Source: Bacillota bacterium
GTDB lineage: Bacteria > Bacillota > Clostridia > Lachnospirales > Lachnospiraceae
Length of the DNA stretch: 64,000 nucleotides
Assembly (NCBI GenBank): GCA_023390555.1
Contig: JAEWCQ010000003.1
Location: forward strand, 62,001 to 126,000
Reading direction: 5' to 3'
Shown here: one piece after another, positions 8,832-16,949 of the stretch
How the letters are laid out: every line of letters begins with the position of its first letter
Position numbering within the stretch: position 1 is the stretch's first letter
The notes under the pieces: model-generated
Databases searched by the model: none
What the model was told of the DNA's origin: nothing
Seen by the model: only the letters and a program-made list of their open reading frames with translations
Program-made: the position numbers and the translations under genes

Positions 8832-10841
8832 TTACAGACGCAGTTCTTCCAGCGGAAATGGCTTGTAATAGTAATAGCCCTGCATAAGATCACATTGTGA
8901 CTGCTCCAGCAAAGCAACATTATCGGCTGTTTCCACACCTTCACATACAATTGTTTTATTCAGACTTTTGACCAGCTGTATCATCTGAATCAGAATTTTA
9001 TTGCCTTTCTGACCGCTCTCCTGATTCAGAAATGCCCGATCAAATTTTATTTCGTCGAAGGGCATATCTTGTAAAACCTTTAACGAGGAATACCCGCTTC
9101 CAAAGTCATCCATGGCGACCTTATAGCCCATCTTATGAATTTCTTCGACAAAAAGGCGTGCTGAGTCAAGCTCCTGGATATAGGCACTTTCTGTCAATTC
9201 AAAAATAAGCAGGGAAGAGGGAACCGGATATTTCTTTTGCAGCTTGTGGATGTTCTCTCTGAAATGTGCAAAACGGGCCAAATGGATTCTGGAGACGTTT
9301 ACGGCAATTGGGACAGGCATTTTCCCTGCAAGATAATTTTCATGCAGATAGGAAAATACTTTCTCATATACATAAAAATCCATCTCCGTAATATCTCCTG
9401 TCTGCTCAAATACCGGAACAAACTCATCCGGGTAGCAGAATTGCCCGTCACTTTTCTGCCAGCGGATCAATGCCTCTACACTGCTGATACTCTTATCCGA
9501 GCAGTGCACCTTCGGCTGGACATATACCTTGAACTCTTCCATATCTATGGCGCGCTGGAAGGAATTGATGATCTCGGAACGCTTTCTTGCCGACTCGCTG
9601 AGCTCGTCATTGTAGATAGAGATATTGTGGTAGGAAGTCTTAGCATATTTATGCGCACAATCCGCATTGTTGAGCATTGTTTCGACCGATTCTGACGGAT
9701 TCGTGATAAAATAGATTCCGCTTTTAATAATCAGGCGGCTCCCGCTATATGTCTGGTTGATTCGGCAGGAAAATCGTATGCTCCAGTCGCTGATCAGCTT
9801 CACGGCTTCTTCCTCCGACATGTCCGATACATCTGCTAGGAATGCAAAGTTATCGGAGTACGTCCGGTAAGCACACAGACAGAACGACTGGCTGCTCAGA
9901 TCTTTTGCAAATTGCCGAAGAACATTGTCTCCCTCTCGATACCCATAGCTATTGTTGATGTAGCGAAAATTAAAAATATCGGAACACACCACCGCCAGTC
10001 TCGCGGGCACTTTCGTTATCTGAAGGACTTTACGTGCCGCGGATACAAAAGAATCATGTGTAAAGATACCTGTGAGATTGTCCCGCTCCGTGAGGTTAAC
10101 CCTTTCCGTATCCAGAATCTTGCTAATCTGGTCCGTTTCCAGCATAGTACCAGACTTGATCCTCTTTTTGTTTTCATACATATTTTTATCTGCTTCTTTC
10201 AAAAGATCTTCCATCAGATAATAGTGTTTCTGCGTGCTGATTGCATAACCGCAGGCATAACTCAGTTGAATTGTACGGCCTCTGTTGAACTTTTCCGTCA
10301 GAGACTGCACGCTTCCGATATATTGCTCCATCATCTGCTCATTACAGTTTTGAATAATTACAATAAATTCATCGCCGCCAAAACGCCCCAGAAAATATTT
10401 CCGGTCGGAGGCATGCCGAAGCAGAAGCACAAAATTCTGAATCAGTTCATCCCCCTTTTCATGCCCGTAAAAATCGTTGACCTTTTTTAAATTATTCAGA
10501 TCAAACATCACAAATCCGATATTGAGCGTATTGTCATTGCAGTCGAGTATGTTCATTTCCTCCAGGCAGGCATGTTTGTTCTTAATTCCGGTAATATCCG
10601 TATAGGCTTTACGCTTTAACTCCCGGTTAATTCCCTCTCTAGAGAATAAGACCGCAACAGTGATAATAGCAAGAATCAGGGTAATACTCTGATTGGTTCG
10701 GAAATGATAGTACATTTCCACATTGATATCCCGTGCAGATCTGGCATAGAATGCAGAAAGATCATAGATCTGGACAATGCCGATCACTCCCACCAGGAAA
10801 ACACAAAGATACAGCAAAAAAATGGTATATTTATTCTTCAT
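8832..10841 (-). CDS. Membrane GGDEF-GGDEF(degenerate)-EAL cyclic-di-GMP protein
   Basis: 669 residues from the ATG preceded by AGGAGG. Two membrane helices (about 5-27 and 51-68) flank a short outer loop. A first GGDEF domain has an intact GGDEF at 155-159. A second GGDEF-like domain lacks it (YSDNF at about 328-332). A C-terminal EAL domain keeps EALIR (456-460), the paired Asp of MDDFGSGYSS, KFDRAF and CEGVE. Both synthesis and breakdown of c-di-GMP are therefore possible, and the balance cannot be told from sequence. A longer reading frame extends 58 codons upstream through feoA and is rejected. The gene starts 10 bp after the feoA stop, so it probably shares the metal-regulated promoter. 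Confidence 0.9.
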   Translation of the reverse strand: MKNKYTIFLLYLCVFLVGVIGIVQIYDLSAFYARSARDINVEMYYHFRTNQSITLILAIITVAVLFSREGINRELKRKAYTDITGIKNKHACLEEMNILDCNDNTLNIGFVMFDLNNLKKVNDFYGHEKGDELIQNFVLLLRHASDRKYFLGRFGGDEFIVIIQNCNEQMMEQYIGSVQSLTEKFNRGRTIQLSYACGYAISTQKHYYLMEDLLKEADKNMYENKKRIKSGTMLETDQISKILDTERVNLTERDNLTGIFTHDSFVSAARKVLQITKVPARLAVVCSDIFNFRYINNSYGYREGDNVLRQFAKDLSSQSFCLCAYRTYSDNFAFLADVSDMSEEEAVKLISDWSIRFSCRINQTYSGSRLIIKSGIYFITNPSESVETMLNNADCAHKYAKTSYHNISIYNDELSESARKRSEIINSFQRAIDMEEFKVYVQPKVHCSDKSISSVEALIRWQKSDGQFCYPDEFVPVFEQTGDITEMDFYVYEKVFSYLHENYLAGKMPVPIAVNVSRIHLARFAHFRENIHKLQKKYPVPSSLLIFELTESAYIQELDSARLFVEEIHKMGYKVAMDDFGSGYSSLKVLQDMPFDEIKFDRAFLNQESGQKGNKILIQMIQLVKSLNKTIVCEGVETADNVALLEQSQCDLMQGYYYYKPFPLEELRL

Positions 10842-10851
10842 AAAGCCTCCT

Positions 10852-11061
10852 CTATATGATGATTTTTTTCGCCAGATCCCCGCTGATTCCAATCCGGGAT
10901 CCTTTGATATTGACGAGAACATAATGATTGAATTTTGAGACAACCGTAACGACTGCTCCCGGAAGGAATCCGAGACTTTCCAGGTAATGCCGGTCTTTCT
11001 CACGTCCGCCGACACGTATGACCGTATATGGAACTCCTATGGTGGCTAACAACAATGGCAT
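10852..11061 (-). CDS. feoA: FeoA domain protein
   Basis: 69 residues matching the small SH3-like FeoA fold (VIRVGGREKDRHYLESLGFLPGAVVTVVSKF, then IGISGDLAKKIII). FeoA partners the ferrous iron transporter FeoB, but no feoB is in the window, so this is a stand-alone copy. A strong promoter (TTGAAA, 17 bp, TATAAT) with a palindromic site just downstream of the -10 precedes it. The next gene, 10 bp on, is a c-di-GMP enzyme, an unexpected operon partner. Start supported by AAAGGGG 6 bp upstream of the ATG. Confidence 0.85.
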   Translation of the reverse strand: MPLLLATIGVPYTVIRVGGREKDRHYLESLGFLPGAVVTVVSKFNHYVLVNIKGSRIGISGDLAKKIII

Positions 11062-11075
11062 AAATACCCCTTTCG

Positions 11076-11131
11076 GTTAGATACAACTAACATCGATTAG
11101 TAATTATATTCCAGTCTTGTTAAAATTTCAA
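11076..11131 (-). promoter_or_regulatory. feoA promoter with palindromic operator
   Basis: Minus strand -35 TTGAAA (11126-11131), 17-bp spacer, -10 TATAAT (11103-11108). The interrupted palindrome GTTAGATACAACTAAC (11076-11091) covers the region just after the transcription start, a classic repressor position. It shares its half-sites and 6-bp spacing with the site before the fused ABC pair at 5746-5761. An iron- or manganese-sensing DtxR-family repressor is the likely binder. Confidence 0.6.
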
Positions 11132-11245
11132 GGAAAATTAAAAAAACAGGTATCGTCAATTTTAAAATATTTGAAATCATGACAAAATTAAAGATTCCCT
11201 GCATATCATTATACAGGAACATGAAAATCAAAAATGGAGGAAAAT

Positions 11246-11788
11246 GTGGACTTTAAGGACAGCCGTACATACCAAAATCTACAAAAATCTTATAACGAAG
11301 AACTGATGTACAGCGGCAAGTATGAATTATTCGGCGATATTGCCAGGACCGACGGCTATATGGAAATTTCCGTAATTTTCAATATTGTGGCCGGACAGAA
11401 TCGGGAGCATGCGCGTATCTGGCTCAGAAAGATCAACGAAGGGACGCTTCCCAGTACGTCCACGAATCTCCTGCAGGCCTCCGAGGAGGAAAACAATATT
11501 GCGGGAAATGAATATCAGGATTATGCCAAGATAGCAAGAGAAGAAGGCTACGATGATATTGCCGCTCTGTTTGCAGGTGTTGCAAACATCAATTACTACC
11601 ATGCGTCACTGTTTCAGCAGCAATATAATAACATTATTACCAACCAGGTTTTCTGCAAGCCTGAGGAAACTCTATGGATCTGTATGAAATGCGGAAATAT
11701 CATGTCAAGGGTCTGCGCGCCGGAAGTTTGCCCAGTCTGCGGCTTCCCGCAGGGCTATTACCGGGTTCTCAGCAACTGCATTTACTAA
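11246..11788 (+). CDS. Rubrerythrin-family protein with altered di-iron motifs
   Basis: A rubrerythrin has a ferritin-like di-iron domain plus a rubredoxin-like zinc ribbon and reduces peroxide in anaerobes. Here the ribbon is clear (CMKCG and CPVCGFPQG near the C-terminus) and the two helical pairs are recognisable. However, the ExxH ligand motifs of the family read NREH and NYYH, so the Glu is Asn in both halves. Iron binding or redox chemistry may differ. Start: a nearby ATG at 11234 contains the GGAGG ribosome site itself, so the GTG at 11246, 5 bp after GGAGG, is the better start (180 residues). It is divergent from feoA, suggesting shared iron or oxidative-stress control. Confidence 0.85.
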   Translation: MDFKDSRTYQNLQKSYNEELMYSGKYELFGDIARTDGYMEISVIFNIVAGQNREHARIWLRKINEGTLPSTSTNLLQASEEENNIAGNEYQDYAKIAREEGYDDIAALFAGVANINYYHASLFQQQYNNIITNQVFCKPEETLWICMKCGNIMSRVCAPEVCPVCGFPQGYYRVLSNCIY

Positions 11789-11801
11789 ATGGAACACCGT
11801 A

Positions 11802-11850
11802 AAAAAGCTGGATGATCTCTTCGTTCCCGAAAAAATAATCCAGCTTTCTT
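11802..11850. terminator. Bidirectional terminator between rubrerythrin and Nudix genes
   Basis: AAAGCTGGAT (11804-11813) pairs with ATCCAGCTTT (11838-11847). A/T runs flank both sides and the two genes converge here. Confidence 0.65.
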
Positions 11851-11861
11851 CTGCTGCAATT

Positions 11862-12425
11862 TTATTCTATGTCCTGCACCCTTGTGTGATCTTTTTCTAA
11901 TCGCGCACTGTTGCGCTCTTTCATCGCAAAAATCTTATCCAGAAAAAAATAGGGAATCATTTCTCCACGCTCTGCCATGCCAAGCACTTCTTCCTGATTC
12001 ACCCATTTTACCGCCTGCACCTCTTCCTCCTGTAAGCTAAGCGTGCTCAGATCCACGTCCTGCGTGATCAGATAATAATCATCAAATCCATGATCAAAAT
12101 GAATGGTAAAATAAGGTCTGACTCCGGTAAGACGAATCTTAAGTCCCAGTTCTTCTTCCGTTTCACGCTCAGCTGCCGTCTGGCTGCTGTCACCTGAGAC
12201 AGCGGAACCTCCTACCGTCAGATCCCACATACCGGACCAGCCTTTTTTCCATGGCTGGCGTTTCTGTACCAGAAGTTCATTTTTGCTGTTGAATATGCAC
12301 ACATGAATTACCAGGTGGTATTCTCCCGGCTTTAAGGGATCTCCGCGTCTGTGTTTTTTTCCCGTTAAAGCTCTGTCACTATCATATAAGTCCCACATTT
12401 CATCTTCATTTTCGCCTTTGTGCAT
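11862..12425 (-). CDS. Nudix hydrolase (IPP-isomerase/YfcD-like subgroup)
   Basis: 187 residues. The Nudix motif is present as G-x5-D-x7-REUxEExGU (GGSAVSGDSSQTAAERETEEELGL), with Asp where the consensus has Glu. This variation and the N-terminal MWDLYD.D...G...R.. pattern fit the YfcD/isopentenyl-diphosphate-isomerase-like branch. The family cleaves or isomerises nucleoside-diphosphate-linked or isoprenyl substrates; the actual substrate cannot be read. The first ATG is kept; a second in-frame ATG nine codons later lacks a better ribosome site. A monocistronic unit is likely. Confidence 0.85.
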   Translation of the reverse strand: MHKGENEDEMWDLYDSDRALTGKKHRRGDPLKPGEYHLVIHVCIFNSKNELLVQKRQPWKKGWSGMWDLTVGGSAVSGDSSQTAAERETEEELGLKIRLTGVRPYFTIHFDHGFDDYYLITQDVDLSTLSLQEEEVQAVKWVNQEEVLGMAERGEMIPYFFLDKIFAMKERNSARLEKDHTRVQDIE

Positions 12426-12494
12426 GCTTATTCCCGCTTTCCTGATCTTATATCACGTTATTTCGTAGTCTTTACCGGATGCTGTCCAATCATT

Positions 12495-12806
12495 CTATTG
12501 AACCATAGATAAAATGGACTGTTTTGACTGCACTCCTATCACACTCTGTACTATTTTTCCCTCTTTCATTACGACAAGTGTCGGAATGCTCATAATACGG
12601 AACTCCTTGGCAAGCTCCGGTTCTTCTTCTATATTGATCTTGCCGATTTTCGCCATGTTCCCGGTCTCACCTGCCACCTGATCCACAATTGGACTCACCA
12701 TTTTACAGGGACCGCACCACGATGCCCAAAAATCCAATAACACCGGCTTATCGGACTGAATCACTTCCTGTTCAAAATTATCCTTCGTTATCTTTAATAC
12801 GCTCAT
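12495..12806 (-). CDS. trxA: Thioredoxin
   Basis: 103 residues with the thioredoxin fold and the redox site WCGPC in LLDFWASWCGPCKM, plus the cis-Pro segment SIPTLVV. It reduces protein disulfides in the cytoplasm. The start MSVLKI is chosen because AAAGGAG lies 8 bp upstream; a 6-codon longer frame overlaps that site. A -10-like TATAAT is visible at 12857-12862 (minus strand). No thioredoxin reductase is adjacent, so its electron donor must be encoded elsewhere. Confidence 0.93.
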   Translation of the reverse strand: MSVLKITKDNFEQEVIQSDKPVLLDFWASWCGPCKMVSPIVDQVAGETGNMAKIGKINIEEEPELAKEFRIMSIPTLVVMKEGKIVQSVIGVQSKQSILSMVQ

Positions 12807-12924
12807 GCCGTATTCTCCTTTCAAAATAGAATATTGAATGATGAACCTCTACCTTCATTATACTATTTTTTATCCGTTTATCTGTGACAACGTCACGCAC
12901 ATATTTCGATATGAAGGCTGCAGA

Positions 12925-13758
12925 TTATTCCACAATCCAGGAAAAAATGTAATGCAGCGAATCCGGTGCCGGAAGTTCCGGTGTCGAAAGTTTTTCAAAC
13001 CTTCCCGAGAGATCTCTCTCCATTGCCGCCAAATGAAAATGGCAGGCAGCAATTCCAATATCCACTCTCTGTATGTCAAACTTCTCCTCTGACAGTGTCT
13101 TTGCCTCATAAAAATGATAGCAGTTTTCACCCTGTACAATCTGCCATGGCTGTTTATTGACTGCAGACGGAGCCAGTCGCAGCATTTCAAGCGGAAAGGC
13201 ATAGGCACCTGCATCCGCCTCTGTCAATGGATGAGAAAAATCTCCCTTGTAGAAAATCTCTTTCCAGCTTTTTCGCTGATCTGACTTTGCGGCCCATCTC
13301 ACAACGGAATCCCGGAGTCTCTTTTTCCCAAACGGATGTCCGATTGGCGAGATTGCAGGAAACAGTTCCTTATCTTGAAAGCCCATAGCTGACGCAAACT
13401 GGCTGCGCTGAAATGTTCCGCCAAGCCAGCATGTACCCAGTCCGAGCGATGCCGCATACAGAATCAGCTTTTCAAAAGAATAGCCCACTGCTTCCAGGGC
13501 AAATTCTTCGTCTGCTGCCGCTACACCGATAAAATTCCGTGCTCCTTTTATCGTTCCATATGTGCCGAGTTTCTCTCCATTGGATGCTTCCCCTGTTTCC
13601 AGAAAACAAAAAGAAATATCTGCTCCAAAGGGATTTGAGAGTGCATGGATATAGGCATCGATTTTCGCCTTTTCCTCAGCCGTAATCCCCTGTTCCTCAT
13701 AGGTTCGTATGCTGCTGCGTGCCTTTACGGTCTCTTCTACCGAGAAATCCAGTTTCAT
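12925..13758 (-). CDS. Nitroreductase family protein
   Basis: 277 residues. The N-terminal SSIRTYEEQGI and the central LGLGTCWLGGTFQRSQF are the FMN-binding landmarks of the nitroreductase superfamily, in the subgroup with a duplicated, TM1586-like layout. It uses NAD(P)H and FMN to reduce nitro compounds, quinones or flavins. The start has GGAGG 8 bp upstream; a 40-codon longer frame overlaps the preceding gene. It follows the extradiol-dioxygenase-like gene by 13 bp, so the two are probably co-transcribed and may act on the same aromatic compound. Confidence 0.85.
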   Translation of the reverse strand: MKLDFSVEETVKARSSIRTYEEQGITAEEKAKIDAYIHALSNPFGADISFCFLETGEASNGEKLGTYGTIKGARNFIGVAAADEEFALEAVGYSFEKLILYAASLGLGTCWLGGTFQRSQFASAMGFQDKELFPAISPIGHPFGKKRLRDSVVRWAAKSDQRKSWKEIFYKGDFSHPLTEADAGAYAFPLEMLRLAPSAVNKQPWQIVQGENCYHFYEAKTLSEEKFDIQRVDIGIAACHFHLAAMERDLSGRFEKLSTPELPAPDSLHYIFSWIVE

Positions 13759-13771
13759 GGTCACATCCTCC

Positions 13772-14536
13772 TTAAAATTCGAATCCAAGATAGGTAAGCG
13801 TTCCAAAAGCATAACTACGATGCAGCAATTTCGGACGCTTCTCCTGTCCTGCTCCCATCGCGATAAACAGCGGCACAATGTGTTCCTCCCGCGGTACTGC
13901 CATTTTCACATTCGGTGCGAGATTCTGATAGTCAAATAAGTCATCCAGCAGATTACCTTCCACCTTCTCAATCAGCCAGTCATCAAATGCAACGGCCCAG
14001 TCCTTCGGTTTGGATGCATACATGTCCAGCGTGCGCAGATTATGAACCGTAGAACCGCTTCCTATCACCAGGATATCCTCGCCGCCAAGTGACTGCAGTG
14101 CCTTACCGATCTCATACTGCTCCTGCATCGGCCGAAACGGATTCACGGATATCTGAACCACCGGTATAGCCGCCTCCGGATACATGATAGAAAGCAGCGT
14201 CCATGCACCGTGATCGATCCCGCGTGTACCGTCAATACGGCTCGCAATTCCCTGCTTCTCCAGAAGTGTCTTGACCTTTTCCGCAAGTTCCGGTGAACCT
14301 TTTGCCGGATATTTCATCTGATACAGTTCCGCCGGGAATCCATAAAAGTCATAAATCATCTCATACGTTCCGTCAATCGAAGAGATTGCAGGGATTTCGC
14401 TTTCCCAATGTGCGGTAAAAATAACGATTGCTTTTGGCTTCACGTTGTTTCCGAGATCCTTCAACAGCTCCGTAAATTCATTTTTCTCTAATACGATATC
14501 TGGTGCTCCGTGGCACAAAAACATCGGTTTTACCAT
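13772..14536 (-). CDS. Class III extradiol dioxygenase-like protein (LigB/DODA/YgiD family)
   Basis: 254 residues. The family's metal-binding His are visible in CHGAPD near the N-terminus, in TAHWES, and in REEHIVPLF near the C-terminus, with the central GIDHGAW. Known members open catechol rings using O2, or are zinc proteins of uncertain chemistry. In an apparent anaerobe a strictly O2-dependent reaction is puzzling. The start is MVKPMF: AAAGG lies 8 bp before it, whereas the ATG three codons earlier abuts that site. It sits between a DUF1569 protein and a nitroreductase with short gaps (31 and 13 bp), suggesting one operon. Confidence 0.8.
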   Translation of the reverse strand: MVKPMFLCHGAPDIVLEKNEFTELLKDLGNNVKPKAIVIFTAHWESEIPAISSIDGTYEMIYDFYGFPAELYQMKYPAKGSPELAEKVKTLLEKQGIASRIDGTRGIDHGAWTLLSIMYPEAAIPVVQISVNPFRPMQEQYEIGKALQSLGGEDILVIGSGSTVHNLRTLDMYASKPKDWAVAFDDWLIEKVEGNLLDDLFDYQNLAPNVKMAVPREEHIVPLFIAMGAGQEKRPKLLHRSYAFGTLTYLGFEF

Positions 14537-14567
14537 AGTTTTCATCCTTTCTTCGCGTACACTGTCC

Positions 14568-15065
14568 CTACAGTTCGGACAGATGGTCCGCTATATGTAT
14601 TGCAAAATACCTGTCATAGGCTCCTTTGGATAATTTTCCGAATAAAAGGTGCGGTTTTAAGTCTGCATCATACTGTGTGAATCTGTCAATCGCATCCATA
14701 AGCTCCTGTATCCCATCCTGAAAAGTGCCGACGTCATCGATTGCCGGCGATCCAGGTACATCCGCTGCCAGATCGTGGTTCATATAACCCTGCTTTAAAA
14801 ACCTGCGAATCACAGGTCTTCCCACCACGTAACGGATAAGGGCAGGCTTTAACGAAGGATATCCCGTCATGGAATATTCAATCGTCTTTGCACAGTGTAC
14901 CAGCATCTGATAAGGACTGAAACCGACGCTCCCTTTCTCTTTTTTTATTTCCGGCATCTCCCATAATGCCAATATCTGCTGCTTTGCTTCATCCAAAGAT
15001 GACAGTCTGATATTCAAAATAATTTCCTCCAGTTTTTTATTGGCTCTTTCAGCCGATACATGCAT
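14568..15065 (-). CDS. DUF1569 / DinB-like domain protein
   Basis: 165 residues, mostly helical. SPYQMLVHCAKTIEYSMTGYPSLKP and the C-terminal HIADHLSEL match the DUF1569 group of the DinB-like four-helix bundle fold, which binds metal through spaced His. No specific reaction is known to me. The ATG used has only a weak ribosome site; a TTG 16 codons later is preceded by GGAGG and could be the true start. First gene of a probable three-gene operon with the dioxygenase-like and nitroreductase genes. Confidence 0.7.
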   Translation of the reverse strand: MHVSAERANKKLEEIILNIRLSSLDEAKQQILALWEMPEIKKEKGSVGFSPYQMLVHCAKTIEYSMTGYPSLKPALIRYVVGRPVIRRFLKQGYMNHDLAADVPGSPAIDDVGTFQDGIQELMDAIDRFTQYDADLKPHLLFGKLSKGAYDRYFAIHIADHLSEL

Positions 15066-15140
15066 TATAACACATCACTCCCGTTATATATCTGAATTTT
15101 TTGAAAATTTTAAAAATGTTCAGACTGCCTGTCCAGTCAG

Positions 15141-15170
15141 GCGCAGGCTCCTGCCGGAGCCTTTTTCTTC
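15141..15170 (+). terminator. Plus-strand terminator with no matching plus-strand gene
   Basis: AGGCTCC (15145-15151), loop TGCC, GGAGCCT, then TTTTCTTCC on the plus strand. A second small inverted repeat (GCCTG...CAGGC) lies just before it. The flanking genes are both on the minus strand and the minus side has no T run, so the hairpin does not serve them well. Confidence 0.5.
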
Positions 15171-15197
15171 CGTGCGGATTCGTACCGATTCTGCCAT

Positions 15198-16943
15198 TTA
15201 TCTATTAAAATATTTATTCATTATTTTTTCCGAAGTTCTGGTTGCAAGCGCCTGCGTCGTAAGTGTCGGATTCGGTCCTCCCAAGGCATTGTAAAGCACA
15301 CTGTTATCCGCAATAAACAGCCGCTTTACCTGCATTGCTTCACAGTCGGTATCCGTGACGAATCCCATCCGCATGGTACACTGAATATGTATGAATATAT
15401 TTGCCGGCCAGTTCAGACGCAATACGCTCTTTGCACCTGCATTTCTTAAAATGTCGGCTGCAATTTCCGCAAGTTTATCCCGCTTTGCCCGATCTCTTTC
15501 ATTCGGCTGGTATACAATTATCGGAATAAATCCGTTTTCATCCTTGATTTCATAATCCAGGGTAACCCTGTTTTCCTGATTCACTTCATCATCGGTAAAA
15601 ATCAAAAGACTTAAGGTTCTTCTGTAATCCACCATGAATTCCTTGAGTTTCCCTCCGATGACTGCACCTTCCATATCCCAGGGTGCACCCGGATTTAACT
15701 TGTTCTGGTCGTAAAATCCTTTTTCACTCGATCCATAGAACATGGAGGTATAGATGCCGGGACTATAGCCCATCGTCTGCATGACACCAAGTCCAGGGTA
15801 GTCAAATCTGGCGGCAGCATTCTGACCGGTAAACGGTGTGATATCCGGTTTCTCAATTGCATCCATGATGGCCGATTCATCAAAGATTCCTGTCACACTG
15901 TCCATCCAGTGGTTAATCAGTCCTCTTCCGACCCACGGATTATCCGGGAGTTGGGAATTCAACCAAAGACGCGGTGTTTCAATCGATCCGCCTGCCATTA
16001 CAATGACATTCGCTTTTAATTCAAATCTTTCTCCGCTCCAGGTGTTTCGGTATACCACACCGACCGCATGCAGCCCCTGTTCGCCGTCTGTTTCGGTCAG
16101 TATTTTGATTACAAAGGAATTCGGCCGCACTTCCACATTTCCTGTCTCGAGTGCAAGCGGAATATAGCTTGCAAATGTAGACCGTTTGGCTACCGTCTGT
16201 ACCTTGGGACCTATATGGCACCCATTGATACAGCTTCCACGGAACGTACAGCCATATTCACCATCTGTCTCTTTATTATAATCCGGTATCTGTGCCGCTT
16301 CGCCCCGAAGCAGTATCGCATTTGGCTGCAGACGGTAACCGGGCTCTGTCACATCTTTTCCTTCTAACTGGTTCCAATTCGATTTTTTGGCTCCGTAAAA
16401 AAACAGATCCTCTTTTGCAACCGGCCTGGCATTTATCACGGGAAGGGTTGCTTCCACTTTTTCATAATACGGAACCAGCTCATCGTAGGAGATCGGCCAG
16501 ACATTATCCACCGAAGATGGGTATGCACGCGGACAGTTTGCCGTGTAAAGCAGGGTACCGCCACCGACTCCCGAACTCTGCCATGCATATCCACCCATTT
16601 CCACATTCCGCACCCATGGTTTATGATTTCTGTCTGCAGGTCCCCATCGGAATTTACCGCTTACTGTGTCATTCATATCATTTTCCAGATCCGTAAAGCT
16701 TTCATTGAGTAACCTGATATTCAAATCCTCCAGGCTGGAACTGGACTGCTCTCCCTGCTCCGCATTCGGTTTCGGCCATTTTCGATTCCCGTACCAAGGT
16801 CCTGCCTCCAATACCAGAACTTTGAGCCCCTTTTCTCCCAGTTCCTTCGCGGCGACTGCGCCTCCCCCGCCTGCTCCGATTATAATTACATCCGCATCAC
16901 TACTCACATTTGCCTCCATCAATTTCATGTCTGTATGGGTCAT
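15198..16943 (-). CDS. GMC-family FAD oxidoreductase (dehydrogenase large subunit)
   Basis: 581 residues. FAD-binding GxGxxG motif in DVIIIGAGGGGAVAAKELG (about 18-36) and VLVLEAGP. A substrate domain follows, with SGVGGGTLLYTANCPR and Cys-containing CTFRGSCINGCHIGPK. Further on are VIVMAGGSIETPRLW and a C-terminal LFIADNSVLYNALGGPNPTLTTQALA. Proteins of this kind oxidise sugars, gluconate or alcohols and usually work with a small subunit and a cytochrome. The small subunit is encoded just upstream with a 6-bp gap; no cytochrome gene is here. There is no clear signal peptide on either protein. Confidence 0.87.
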   Translation of the reverse strand: MTHTDMKLMEANVSSDADVIIIGAGGGGAVAAKELGEKGLKVLVLEAGPWYGNRKWPKPNAEQGEQSSSSLEDLNIRLLNESFTDLENDMNDTVSGKFRWGPADRNHKPWVRNVEMGGYAWQSSGVGGGTLLYTANCPRAYPSSVDNVWPISYDELVPYYEKVEATLPVINARPVAKEDLFFYGAKKSNWNQLEGKDVTEPGYRLQPNAILLRGEAAQIPDYNKETDGEYGCTFRGSCINGCHIGPKVQTVAKRSTFASYIPLALETGNVEVRPNSFVIKILTETDGEQGLHAVGVVYRNTWSGERFELKANVIVMAGGSIETPRLWLNSQLPDNPWVGRGLINHWMDSVTGIFDESAIMDAIEKPDITPFTGQNAAARFDYPGLGVMQTMGYSPGIYTSMFYGSSEKGFYDQNKLNPGAPWDMEGAVIGGKLKEFMVDYRRTLSLLIFTDDEVNQENRVTLDYEIKDENGFIPIIVYQPNERDRAKRDKLAEIAADILRNAGAKSVLRLNWPANIFIHIQCTMRMGFVTDTDCEAMQVKRLFIADNSVLYNALGGPNPTLTTQALATRTSEKIMNKYFNR

Positions 16944-16949
16944 TTGTTT

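Noticed and set aside
10842..11015. N-terminal extension of the GGDEF/EAL protein through feoA
   Set aside because: The extra 58 codons overlap feoA, lack a ribosome site and show no domain; the ATG at 10841 follows AGGAGG and starts a membrane helix.
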